NCBI RefSeq assembly: GCF_020080835.1
Contig: NC_058166.1
Coordinates: forward strand, 10,317,672-10,381,671
Source of the DNA: Cotesia glomerata
Lineage: Eukaryota; Arthropoda; Insecta; Hymenoptera; Braconidae
Length of the DNA: 64,000 bases
Reading direction: 5' to 3'
Under the pieces are notes generated by a model that searched no databases, was not told the DNA's origin, and saw only the letters and a program-made list of their open reading frames with translations. The position numbers and the translations under genes are program-made. This document shows, one piece after another, positions 11,748 through 20,877 of this stretch (positions are counted from its first letter, which is position 1; each line of letters opens with the position of its first letter).

Positions 11748-11907
11748 CAGTACCATCAAATAAGGCTGAGTTATAAGAAATTGAAAAAATCCTTAATTTC
11801 CTATGTATTTTAAATGAATAAACTGTAAAATTAAATAACATTAGTTAAAATTAAAATCAAAGGCTCAAATTCACAGGGAATACTTTTTTCTAATATTTAG
11901 AACATTA

Positions 11908-12058
11908 CACGGAAAAAAATAATCGGTAGAGGCTACCGATTGGCGATCGGTAACATCTGATGATTTTTTTCGGTAGAGGCTACCGATTTTTTCGGTAGAG
12001 GCTCCCAAAAAATCGGCAGCTGCTACCGAAAAAAAATCGGTAGAGGCTACCATCGGAG
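11908..12058. repeat. CGGTAGAGGCTACCGA repeat, CACGGAAAAAAA end
   Basis: It starts with CACGGAAAAAAATAATCGG and contains five or so copies of CGGTAGAGGCTACCGA in direct and inverted form. A matching closing end is not clear. Relatives are at 29294-29370 and, without the terminal motif, at 32225-32420. Confidence 0.5.
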
Positions 12059-12389
12059 ATAGTTAAAATCATCATGATTGCAATCATATAAAAACTACAC
12101 AGAAAGTATAAAAAACTAAACTTTTTCGATTTTAGAGTCAGAATATAATAACATTCTAATGTTTGACATAAGAGTGAGTATTGAAAAAAGTATATTTAGA
12201 TTATTAAGAGAATAACAAAAATTTTGTCTCCAGGATAGTCATATGATAAAATCAGGTTTTTTTTAGTGAAATTTAGTGTCATTGCAAAGGTCTTGACTTG
12301 AATTTGCGCCTTTTTAAGGTTTCATATCATTCTCATCGATAGTCAATTTATCATGATAAGTATTTACATCATGATAAGTATTTAAGCTG

Positions 12390-12567
12390 TATTCGAAAAT
12401 GCTTCATTTCTAGACACATAATCAAGAAATGACCTTTTATCTTGTTAACTATTGACACTTTTAAAGATATAAGCTCATCCCGACATTACACTCATCGAGA
12501 CCTTTCATTTGAGTACCCACATCAACTTTTCACATATTTTTTATATTTCTATGTGTATGTATATATG
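12390..12567 (+). repeat. Left half of a palindromic repeat around the transposon
   Basis: The sequence containing ATATAAGCTCATCCCGA and GAGACCTTTCATTTGAGTAC is repeated in inverted orientation immediately right of the transposon (16275-16400). The transposon therefore sits at the TA-rich centre of this inverted repeat. A second forward copy, with its own palindromic partner, is at 16440-16545. Confidence 0.6.
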
Positions 12568-13028
12568 GGTCATTCTACCAAATAAGAACATTTTTACGGA
12601 GCGACCCTCGCGGATTATGTTTAAAATTTATGGAGGTGTTCTCTATCATAAGACAAAAATTCCCTGAGAGTTTTAGCTCTTAATACGCAGCGGTCTTGAA
12701 GTTATGATTTTTTGAAATTTTGGAAAAAATTTTTTTTCAACTTTTTCGTCAATTTTTCTGATGTGAAAAACATTTTTAAACAAAATCGACAAACATTGTA
12801 TTTTGTAGGAAAAATTCTCAGCTTTTGAATGAAAATATTTATTTTTTCATAAACTCATCAGAAGACCCTTAAAAATCGAATTAAAGTGGAAAAATTGATT
12901 TTTTTCGGTGTGCAGCCCAAAATTCTTCAAATTTGAATTTTTTTTCTGAAAGCTGAGAGTTTTTTACACAAAATATAGCGTTTTGCCGGTGTGCATATTT
13001 TTTGTTTCGTCATAATTAAATTAAATGT
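12568..13028 (+). repeat. Left long TIR of the transposon
   Basis: It pairs with 15808-16262 in inverted orientation over about 455-460 bp, with only scattered differences (for example GGAGCGACCC against GGGGCGACCC near the outer end). The outermost bases are GGTCATTC. Its inner edge is the AATTAAATTAAA motif near 13016-13027. Confidence 0.85.
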
Positions 13029-13303
13029 TAGATTCACTATGCAGTAATATAATTCAGAATAGTAATATAATTTTCTCTTTAATACTAAAATTATAATACT
13101 CAGAAATTTTGAACCACCTGCTTAAAAGATGAGTCTATACTTCGTCACTTATCATGCAGATGGCGCTCACAACTCCCTCTATTTACTTTCATTTTGTGAT
13201 TCTTTCTTGAGCGATTTCTTTTCGGATCGTTTGTTCTTAACAAAAATATAATTGCTCAAGTTTTTAAGTAATAATTATTGCGTTACTTTGATATTTCATC
13301 GCC

Positions 13304-15722
13304 ATGAGTAAACGTATACGGTCAGTAAATTGTTGTAATCCATTCAATGAGTCACGTAAGTAACTAATACAGTGCACTTGACCTCTTATGTATAACCTCT
13401 ACGTAGAACCAATTAAATTAATGGCCTTGTGTTTAATATTGACTTTTGACATCTAATTAAATGAAACTTTTAGATAAAAAAGGAGTTAAAGATTTAAGAA
13501 AATTTCCCGACGAAGATCGTTGGAAATTTCTTGACTTAGATGACACTTCAATGTTATGTGTGTGTTGTCGATTCCGTGTCAAAGAATATATTCCGCCGGC
13601 ATCAGAGGAAGAGGAAATTATCTCAAGTCAAATTAGTGTTGAAAGTCTGAGTATATCAGCTGAAATTTGTACTCAAAGAAGCAGTTTATCTCGAACTGTC
13701 AGTAATTTTAGCGACAATCTATGTGATTACAATGATCATTCTTTAGAGCGATTTTTGAAAATTTCTCTTATTGAAAAAGACAGGTAAAAATTTTCTATTG
13801 ATTAAGTTTTTCATTTACTGAGTGAAAACTTACTTAATTATTTTTATATGCGTTTAATTTAAGGTTATATTCTGAAAAAAAATATGGAGTAAAAAAACTT
13901 GATGAGAGCTATGCTGCCCTAGAGAATAAGTTCCAATCACAATTTGGAATAGTACCTGAATCTACCTACAGAAAGATTAATCAAGATCATTGTTCCATGA
14001 TAGCTAAAGTGAAGAAATTATATAACGCTGAAAGTGACAAGTAAATTTTTTTAACAATTTTTTTAACGATCATTTTAAAATATCTTCATTTTTTCATATT
14101 AATACGATCGATCGTTTGCTTTACAGATGAATAAAAAAGAAGCTGCTTTCAATTTTACCCGACAGTTGGGAAGTCAGTCGTATAGCATCTGAATTTAACT
14201 GTTCTCGAAAAATGGTACTGAATCTTAAAAATGATATCAGTGAATCTGAGAATGTTGATTTAGACTCTGGTGAAATGACTACTAATACTTTGAATCCCAC
14301 AAAAGTTCCAGGCAATCAGCCGCTTAAGTTAGATGTAAAAAAACTTGTCATTGATTTTTATGAAAGCGAAGAAAACTCAAAACAATTAGCGGGCATGAAA
14401 GATTTTAAATCTGTGAAGGATTGTGATGGAAATCGAACTAGGGTACAAAAAAAGTTGATTCTTTGTAATTTAAAAGAATTGTACCAAAGCTTCAAAGCGC
14501 AATATAATTCAGTGGCAATTGGATTTTCTAAATTCGCTAGTTTGAGGCCTACTTATTGTATTCTTGCTGGAAGTAGTGGTACACATGTCGTATGTGTTTG
14601 TACTATTCATCAAAATGTAAAATTGATGTTAGAAGGTACTTGTGTTTTTGACATTCTCTATAATTGTACTAAAACTAGTTATTAATCTTATTACATTTAT
14701 TCCATTTAGGATGTAATTTTCCAAAATTTGCGAAAAACACCGATTGGGTTGTAGAATCTCAGCCAATTTACAAAAATTTATTAAATAAATTAGTTTGTAA
14801 CAATCCAAAAGAATCGTGCTTTTCCAGAATGTGCAATAGTTGTCCAAATAATGAAGAAATCGCTGATTATTTTCGTGTGTCGTTTAATGAATCTGATGTT
14901 AATGAAATCCAATATAAAATGTGGACATCAACAGACCGTTGTACTATTGTGAATGTTACTTCAGATTCCGAAGACTTCATCGAGACTTTAGTGACGCAAC
15001 TTGATAAGCTTTTGAAACGTGATTTTATTGCGAAAACACAAAGTCGATTTTTTTTTGATACAAAACTAAATTTAAAGAGCGGGGAATTCGCCGTAGTATT
15101 TGACTTTGCGGAAAATTATGCATTCGTTGTGCAGGAAGCAGCTCAAGGCTTTCATTGGAATAATGATCAAGCTACTATATTTCCAATGGTGATTTATTAT
15201 AACGAAAATGATACTATTAAGCATTTGAGCTTTGTTGGTATTTCAGATTGTCTTAAGCACGACACAGTTTTAATTTATTTATTTCAAGAGCAATTGATTG
15301 CCTTTCTTATAAAGAAGTTTGCTGTCATCAATACGATTTTTTACTTCTCTGATGGAGCTCCACAACAATTCAAAAACAAGAAAGCATTTACAAACTTATG
15401 TTATCATTATGCTGACTTCGAAATCAACGCTGAGTGGCATTTTTTTGCAACTGCCCATGGCAAAGGACCATGCGATGGTCTTGCGGGTTCATTAAAACGA
15501 TATGCTGCTAGAGCTTCATTACAAATGAACAATAAAGAGCATATACTGAAACCACAAGATTTGTTTTCCTGGGGAACGAAAAATTTTACAAGCGTTGACT
15601 TTACTTTTATAGCTAATGACGATTATTTAATAAAAAAAAAATGTGTTAGACATACGATATTCTCAATCGAAAACGGTGAAAGGTACACAGTCATTACACA
15701 CTTTTGTGCCTTTAAAAGATGA
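13304..15722 (+). pseudogene. Spliced DDE-like transposase of the TIR element, two lesions
   Basis: Five exons with GT-AG junctions that keep phase: 13304-13355, 13474-13783, 13864-14040, 14127-14635 and 14710 to about 15690. Exons 1-2 encode a Cys-rich N-terminus (start MSKRIRSVNCCNPFNES; later CVCCRF), probably a zinc-binding DNA-recognition module. Exon 4 carries a helix-rich segment (LLSILPDSW...IASEFNCSRKM). Exon 5 carries the likely catalytic core: GEFAVVFDFAENY, the GFHWNNDQAT segment, ISDCLKHDT, FYFSDGAPQQFKNKKAF, and the EWHFFATAHGKGPCDGLAGS block. Conserved acidic residues in VVFDF, YFSDGA and AEWHFF/GPCDG fit a DDE/RNase H-like fold; that is inference. Lesions: an in-frame TGA at 14128-14130 at the start of exon 4, and a frame shift near 15690 after which the likely C-terminus continues in another frame to about 15812. 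I recall similar proteins annotated only as uncharacterised in insects and cnidarians. Confidence 0.65.
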
Positions 15723-15807
15723 AATTGGTTATGCTTTCATTAAAACTGTGTCCACATCTCAAAAAAGTTCAAAAATAAAAGTATTTTTAATTATAATGAA
15801 TTTGCGT

Positions 15808-16262
15808 TTAATTTAATTGTGACGAAACAAAAAATATGCACATCGGCAAAACGCTATATTTTGTGTAAAAAACTCTCAGCTTTCAGAAAAAAATTCAAAT
15901 TTGAAGAATTTTGGGCTGCACACAGAAAAAATCAATTTTTCCACTTTAATTCGATTTTTAAGGGTCTTCTGATGAGTTTATGAAAAAATAAATATTTTCA
16001 TTCAAAAGCTGAGAATTTTTCCTACAAAATACAATGTTTGTCGATTTTGTTTAAAAATGTTTTTCACATCAGAAAAATTGACGAAAAAGTTGAAAAAAAA
16101 TTTTTTCCAAAATTTCAAAAAATCATAACTTCAAGACCGCTGCGTATTAAGAGCTAAAACTCTCAGGGAATTTTTGTCTTATGATAGAGAACACCTCCAT
16201 AAATTTTAAACATAATCCGCGAGGGTCGCCCCGTAAAAATGTTCTTATTTGGTGGAATGACC
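15808..16262 (-). repeat. Right long TIR of the transposon
   Basis: Inverted copy of 12568-13028, ending GGTGGAATGACC at 16262. It starts at TTTAATTTAATTGTGACG directly after the frame-shifted end of the coding region. Confidence 0.85.
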
Positions 16263-16545
16263 TATATATATATATATATGAAAAATATATCAAAAATGCA
16301 TGTGGGTATTCAAATGAAAGCTCTTGATAAGTGTAAGATCGGAATGAGCTTATATCGTTAAAAACATCATTAGTTAACAAAATACATTATCATTCGTTAA
16401 TTATTAACATTTTCATAAATATAAGTCCATTATGATTTTATACTCATCGAGACCTTTCATTTAAGTACCCACATGAATTTTTTCATATATCTTATATATA
16501 TGATATTTATAAAATATATGAAAAGTGCATGTGGGTAGTCAAGGT
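16263..16545. repeat. Palindromic repeat with TA-rich centre
   Basis: 16275-16400 is the inverted partner of 12390-12567. 16440-16545 holds another pair of CTTTCATTTAAGTACCCACA and CATGTGGGTA motifs facing each other around an ATATA centre. (TA)n at 16262-16280 borders the transposon. Confidence 0.55.
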
Positions 16546-16565
16546 CAACAACAATTTATAAATAA

Positions 16566-16741
16566 AAAATCTATTAAATAAACATTTTCTCGTGGACTGA
16601 ATTGTGAATCTAAACCATTCTGGAATCTACCGGAAAACACACAATAAATTTCATTAAAATCGGTCCAGCCGTTTAGGAGAAGTTCAGAGACAAACACACG
16701 CACAGAAGAAATATATATATATATATATATATATATAAAGA

Positions 16742-16802
<61 letters not shown>
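16566..16802 (+). mobile_element. 3' tail of a non-LTR (RTE-like) element or its SINE
   Basis: AAAATCGGTCCAGCCGTTTA followed by GGAGAAGTTCAGAGACAAAC is a motif typical of the 3' ends of insect RTE-type LINEs and dependent SINEs. It leads into (AT)n tracts (16711-16737 and 16747-16802) that act as the microsatellite tail. The AT tract plus AAAGATTAA is duplicated. The coding part is absent, as expected for a 5'-truncated insertion. Confidence 0.5.
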
Positions 16803-16805
<3 letters not shown>

Positions 16806-16861
16806 ATTAATTTTGAGATTTTTTTTGTAGAACGAAAATTCATCCTTATTTTATTTATTTT

Positions 16862-17040
16862 AAAAACTCCGAACGCGGATGTTTTTCGGAGTGAAATTCG
16901 AAATCACTCTGAAATTACTCCGCAAATAAAAACTCCGGATTCACTTCCTACGCGGAGTGATTAATTACTTCACTCCGGAACTCCGAGTGATGGGAGTGAA
17001 ATTCACTCCCCATTCACTCCGGATTTTTTACAGTGTACGA
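16862..17040. mobile_element. MITE-like repeat with CACTCCGGA motifs
   Basis: Dense copies of CGGAGTGAA / TTCACTCCGGA in both orientations, ending in TTTTTTACAGTGTA. A degenerate relative is at 59995-60095. The CACTGTAAAAA-type end is common to Tc1/mariner-related insect MITEs. Confidence 0.45.
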
Positions 17041-17425
17041 TTATTTATATGATGTTCTAAAATTGTCCTTTAATAATGGTGTTAAAGTAACACGGATCGA
17101 AAATTTACATCGAGAGAATTTCACACCATTATTTCATTATTTATCGACTGAATATTTTATTATTTTAAACTTTCTAAATTAAATATTAACTTTTTTTGAT
17201 TATTTATTTTTAATTATTAAACATAAAAAGTTTAATTATAAAAATTGTGTTAGTTAAAATATTATCAACACCGGAAAATTTATAACATCGATTTAACACC
17301 GAAAAAAAATATTTACACCGCGAACGGTGTTACTGCTACACCGATTTCGGTGTTGAATTTAACACCGGAATTTTTAACACCGTACACCGCATGGACTCAC
17401 ACCGGTTTTTTTTTACAGTGTATGA
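17041..17425. mobile_element. MITE-like repeat with ACACCG motifs
   Basis: The left part has GGTGTTAAAGTAACACGGAT. The right part has repeated CGGTGTT / AACACCGGAA and ends ACCGGTTTTTTTTTACAGTG. The middle is AT-rich. The orientation of the motifs suggests an inverted-repeat element, but its left terminus is not precise. Confidence 0.4.
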
Positions 17426-17588
17426 ATTGGAAAAACTAATAATTACATTTTGTGGATGAAGAAAATTTTTTTTTTGCGAAAAAGGAAAATTGTGCACGAA
17501 AACAGGTTAAATTCTGAGTAAATTTGAGAATAACTTTTTGATGTATTTGTAAGGTGACAATTAATAAACAAAAATTTATATGAAGTAG

Positions 17589-18261
17589 GGGTGTGCGAAT
17601 GTCGTTCGAATCGAAATTCGACGAATAATTCGAAAATTTTCGAAGAATTCCCTAATAATTTAAACAATTCGCAAATCATCGAAATATTAGTGGATTTGCT
17701 ATTGTTTCCGATTTGAATTCCATTACATCGTGTATAAACATATTCTAATTATGAATAATATACTTTTTGATTAAAAATCAATTACCTGGAGAAAACAATT
17801 ACTCAATTTACATTACTTTAACTGAAACTTCCAATGTTCATTTCAAATTTTTTCTATGTGTCAATTATTATTTATTTTTGTAAGAAAGCCACGGAAATGT
17901 TATAGTGATTGCAAATTATGTTACAATGAATATTAGCTAGAATAATCACATGCATAGAAGGTAAATGCCATTTCGATGAAATTTTCAATTCATGCAAGTC
18001 AATACAATAATCCAATAAAATTTCAAGTCTAGATCAAAAAATGCAATTCTATAAAGCGCCCAGCGGAGCGGGCAGATAACAGCTAGTAAAATGTATATTA
18101 ATTGTTAATTTCATATTTGAATATCGAACATAACAAACTCTGAAATTTTTCGAATTATTCGGGCACTTTTGAATTATTCGATTCGAGTTTCGAATCGAAT
18201 ATTAATATTCGATTATTATTACGTCACAAATAATTCGTAAGTTCGAATTATTCGCACACCC
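17589..18261. mobile_element. MITE with GGGTGTGCGAAT ends, carrying a nested Helitron
   Basis: The left end is GGGTGTGCGAATGTCGTTCG and the right end ATTCGCACACCC. Both inner flanks are made of ATTCGAA-type motifs. Between them (about 17690-18086) is unrelated sequence that ends as a Helitron. The whole element interrupts one unit of the ~193 bp tandem array. Confidence 0.65.
18052..18086 (+). mobile_element. Helitron 3' terminus
   Basis: GCGCCCAGCGGAGCGGGC forms a short GC hairpin (GCCC/GGGC) and is followed after about 10 nt by CTAG at 18083-18086, then T. A hairpin close to a CTRR end, inserted before T, is the defining 3' end of Helitrons. The 5' end (TC) lies somewhere after about 17690 and was not fixed. 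No Rep/helicase sequence is present, so this is a short non-autonomous copy. Confidence 0.65.
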
Positions 18262-18960
18262 GTAATACGAAGGAAGATCAGTTTGAATCACTATTAATTT
18301 GGTTGGTTTTAAATTGGATTTTGTAAGTGATAAAATTTTTTTTATAAAATAAAAATTGGTTGGAATTATAAATTTTAATTATTTTAAGAAGTAATAATAA
18401 ATAAACAAAAATTAGTATACAGGAAGATGATTTTCAATCACCATGAAATTGAAACATTTTAAAATGGATCTTGGTGCTGAAAAAATATCTTTAGTAAAAA
18501 AAAAAATAAATGCACAGAAAAGTACGTTGAATTCTGAGTAAATAGACGTATGCATTCTATAATTTCGGTAATTTAGAAGTATAATAATAATAATTAAATG
18601 AAGATTCATGTATATGAGAATAAAATTTTTCATTATTCCCAATTTTGAGGATTTTACATTCGACTTTCTTGGTAGAAAAATTTTTTTTTAACAAGAAGAA
18701 GAAACTAATCAGAAAATACGTTAAATTCAGAGTAATAATGTGCATGATTTTTTTAATTTTAATATTTAAAAGATGTAATATAAATTAAATAAAAACTCCC
18801 ATACAAGAAGACATTTTTAGGTCACTCTCAATTTAAATGATTTTAATTTGGATTTTGTAGATGAAAAAATATTTTTTTCGTTAAAAAATATAAAATTGTA
18901 CAGAAAACTATCTTTAATTCTGAGTAAATTCAGAAAGATCATTTTTAGTTATGTTTAATT

Positions 18961-20875
18961 GACATATGATAATCCTAAGGAAATGACGCACTCACAAAAG
19001 AATGAAATACATCGCTTCTATACGGGTCGATAGGCAATCAAAGCTATTTTTTCAAAAGCTCTATTCCTCAGTAACTCCCACAGATAAGACCGTCCCTAAA
19101 ATGAGTAAATATAATTTATGGCTCAGTTCTAAGACGAACAGTATGAGGGTTGAAGGATAAAATCAGCGGAGGCAGAATACATTCACTAGTACAGCTCAAG
19201 ATAATATAAAAAAAAAGAGTGGTAAAAAGGAGGAAATTCAATTGCTCGGTGCTCGGTGGTCAAACATTCCGAGAGTTCAACCCAGCAAAAAGCGATCAAG
19301 TTTCTGTATAGCTGGATTGAGTAATCTTTCAAGGCAGTAATAACAGTGAGCACAAAGTTTTATTTCGCTTTTGAACGTTTTATCCAACCCGAGCTATTCA
19401 ACATTTTTTCATTCATTTTCTCACAAGTTACTCTTTCTTCTAAGGAGCTTTTTCTTCCATTTGGTAGCTGCAATTTATGGAGCCTGATTCAAATTAGCAC
19501 ACTGTTTAATTATTTTTACACTGGTTCAAAATTATCGATAGGAGATTGGTCCCGCCTCAATAGACGCAGCAAAAAATAACTTTTTTTTTCCAAGATGTTT
19601 GATAATTTTATCAATAAATTTATTGGGCTCTTTATCAATAATTTAAAAACCAATAGAATAATTAAAAATTTTCTTATTTCAGAAAAAATCAAAAGAAGAT
19701 TTTCTAGTCTTTAAGAAAAATAATAAATCTGTAAAAATACCAGGTTTTTTTTAAAATCTCTTCAGAGAAAAGCTTTCAAAGGATTTTTCTTTTTCTTATC
19801 AGCTATTATTTTTTATTTCTCAAAAAGAAAGGAAAGGCGGTAAAAAAAGTTAGGCGAAGAAATGGTCTGTAAACTGAAAAATATTTACTTGACCCATTAT
19901 CATTATTAATTTGAATAAAAAACTTTTATTTTTATAACTTCACTAATTTTTTCAGAAAATTAAACGACCATTTTGTAATGAATTATTATTAAAACATAAG
20001 ATAAAAATTTCATTTGAACTACGAAAATTGATAGGAAGATTATAACATTTTTAACCCAAGTAAACTTTTTCTTGGAGCAAAAAAATGTTTACTGCTCAAT
20101 AAAATTTGATTTAACTAAAAAAATTTTTTTTTTTTCAAATCAGGAAAAATGTTTTTTTTTAATTAAAAATTTATTTTTTTTTCCTATGAAGTCATCAATT
20201 TTCTTTGAGAAAAAAGAAACTCAAAAAAAAGTAGAAACTCAATGATAACTCGCTCGCACTATGTTGAAAAAAAAACTTGATCCTGAAAAAATATTCTTTT
20301 TCAAAATTTGACTCTTGTTTTGAGGTTTTAAGTTTGAATGAATTCAAAATTGACGAATTTAATCAAGAAAATGAAGAAAATAAAAAGAACAAATTCGCCT
20401 TTCAACAATTTTACTAACTCAATAAAACACTACTATTTTTAAACAAAATAACCTAGATTTCACGCTATAATTTCGTTCTTAATAAGTAAGATACAAGTTA
20501 ACATTTATTGAAGATATTACAAATTTGTTTTGAAAACATTAACAACCCTCAGATTTATTTTGTTCTCTGTTTCATAAAAAATCCACTGCAGAAAATTTGG
20601 GGAGTGATTTGTGGAGTTAATGCAGAGTAGAAGATTTTTAATTGATTTAATCTTCCAAAAAGTCAAATGTTTTAATAATGATAATTAATATTTTTTTCTA
20701 TATTTAATTTATTAATGTAATAAAAGATATACAATCTCTGTATATGTCCATTGTCCATGGCATTTGAGATCTATGGCTTTGATATAATATACTTTAAGTT
20801 ATAAATACCTATGCTGTATTAAAATACAATTAAAATAGAAATATAATGTATTGAGAAATATAGAAAGATTAAAAT
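18961..20875. other. AT-rich DNA without recognisable gene
   Basis: The part around 18970-19570 is less AT-biased and not obviously repetitive. It includes an open frame of 77 codons (19346-19579) with no domain. The rest is low-complexity AT-rich DNA. It could be single-copy intronic or intergenic sequence. Confidence 0.5.
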
Positions 20876-20877
20876 AC

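Larger units (their letters stand above)
6646..11815. mobile_element. Old foldback element broken by three insertions
   Basis: The left arm (6646-6850 plus 8431-8522) and the right arm (10028-10383 plus 11748-11815) are imperfect inverted copies of each other. Shared blocks include AAGTTATAGGAAATT, GCAGTAGCAT, TTTGTGTACAACAAGAGATT, GATTATTTGGTAGAAATTTAA and AGTTAAAGTGACAG, each matched by its reverse complement on the other side with mismatches. The alignment only becomes continuous when the elements at 6851-8430 and 10384-11747 are removed. The element at 8526-10027 lies between the arms. The arms are more diverged than the inserted elements' own ends, so this frame is the oldest layer. No coding sequence was found in it. 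Confidence 0.6.
12568..16262. mobile_element. DNA transposon with ~460 bp TIRs and a five-exon DDE-like gene
   Basis: The TIRs are 12568-~13028 and ~15808-16262. They begin GGTCATTCTACCAAATAAGA and GGTCATTCCACCAAATAAGA (second read as reverse complement) and are almost identical over their length. TATA-rich DNA lies on both sides, so a target duplication of TATA or ATAT is possible but cannot be distinguished from microsatellite. The single gene between the TIRs is a spliced, transposase-like reading frame. The long TIRs, the termini and the protein family did not match any superfamily I can name with confidence. Confidence 0.8.
17440..18960 (+). repeat. Degenerate ~193 bp tandem array
   Basis: Units contain CAGAAAA..ACGTT.AATTCTGAGTAAAT followed by an AT-rich spacer and GGATTTTGTAGATGAAAAAA. 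The anchor ATTC(T/A)GAGTA occurs at 17511, 18531, 18725 and 18917, with 194 and 192 bp between the last three. The gap after the first anchor is largely the MITE at 17589-18261. A single related piece is at about 29205-29240. Confidence 0.6.
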
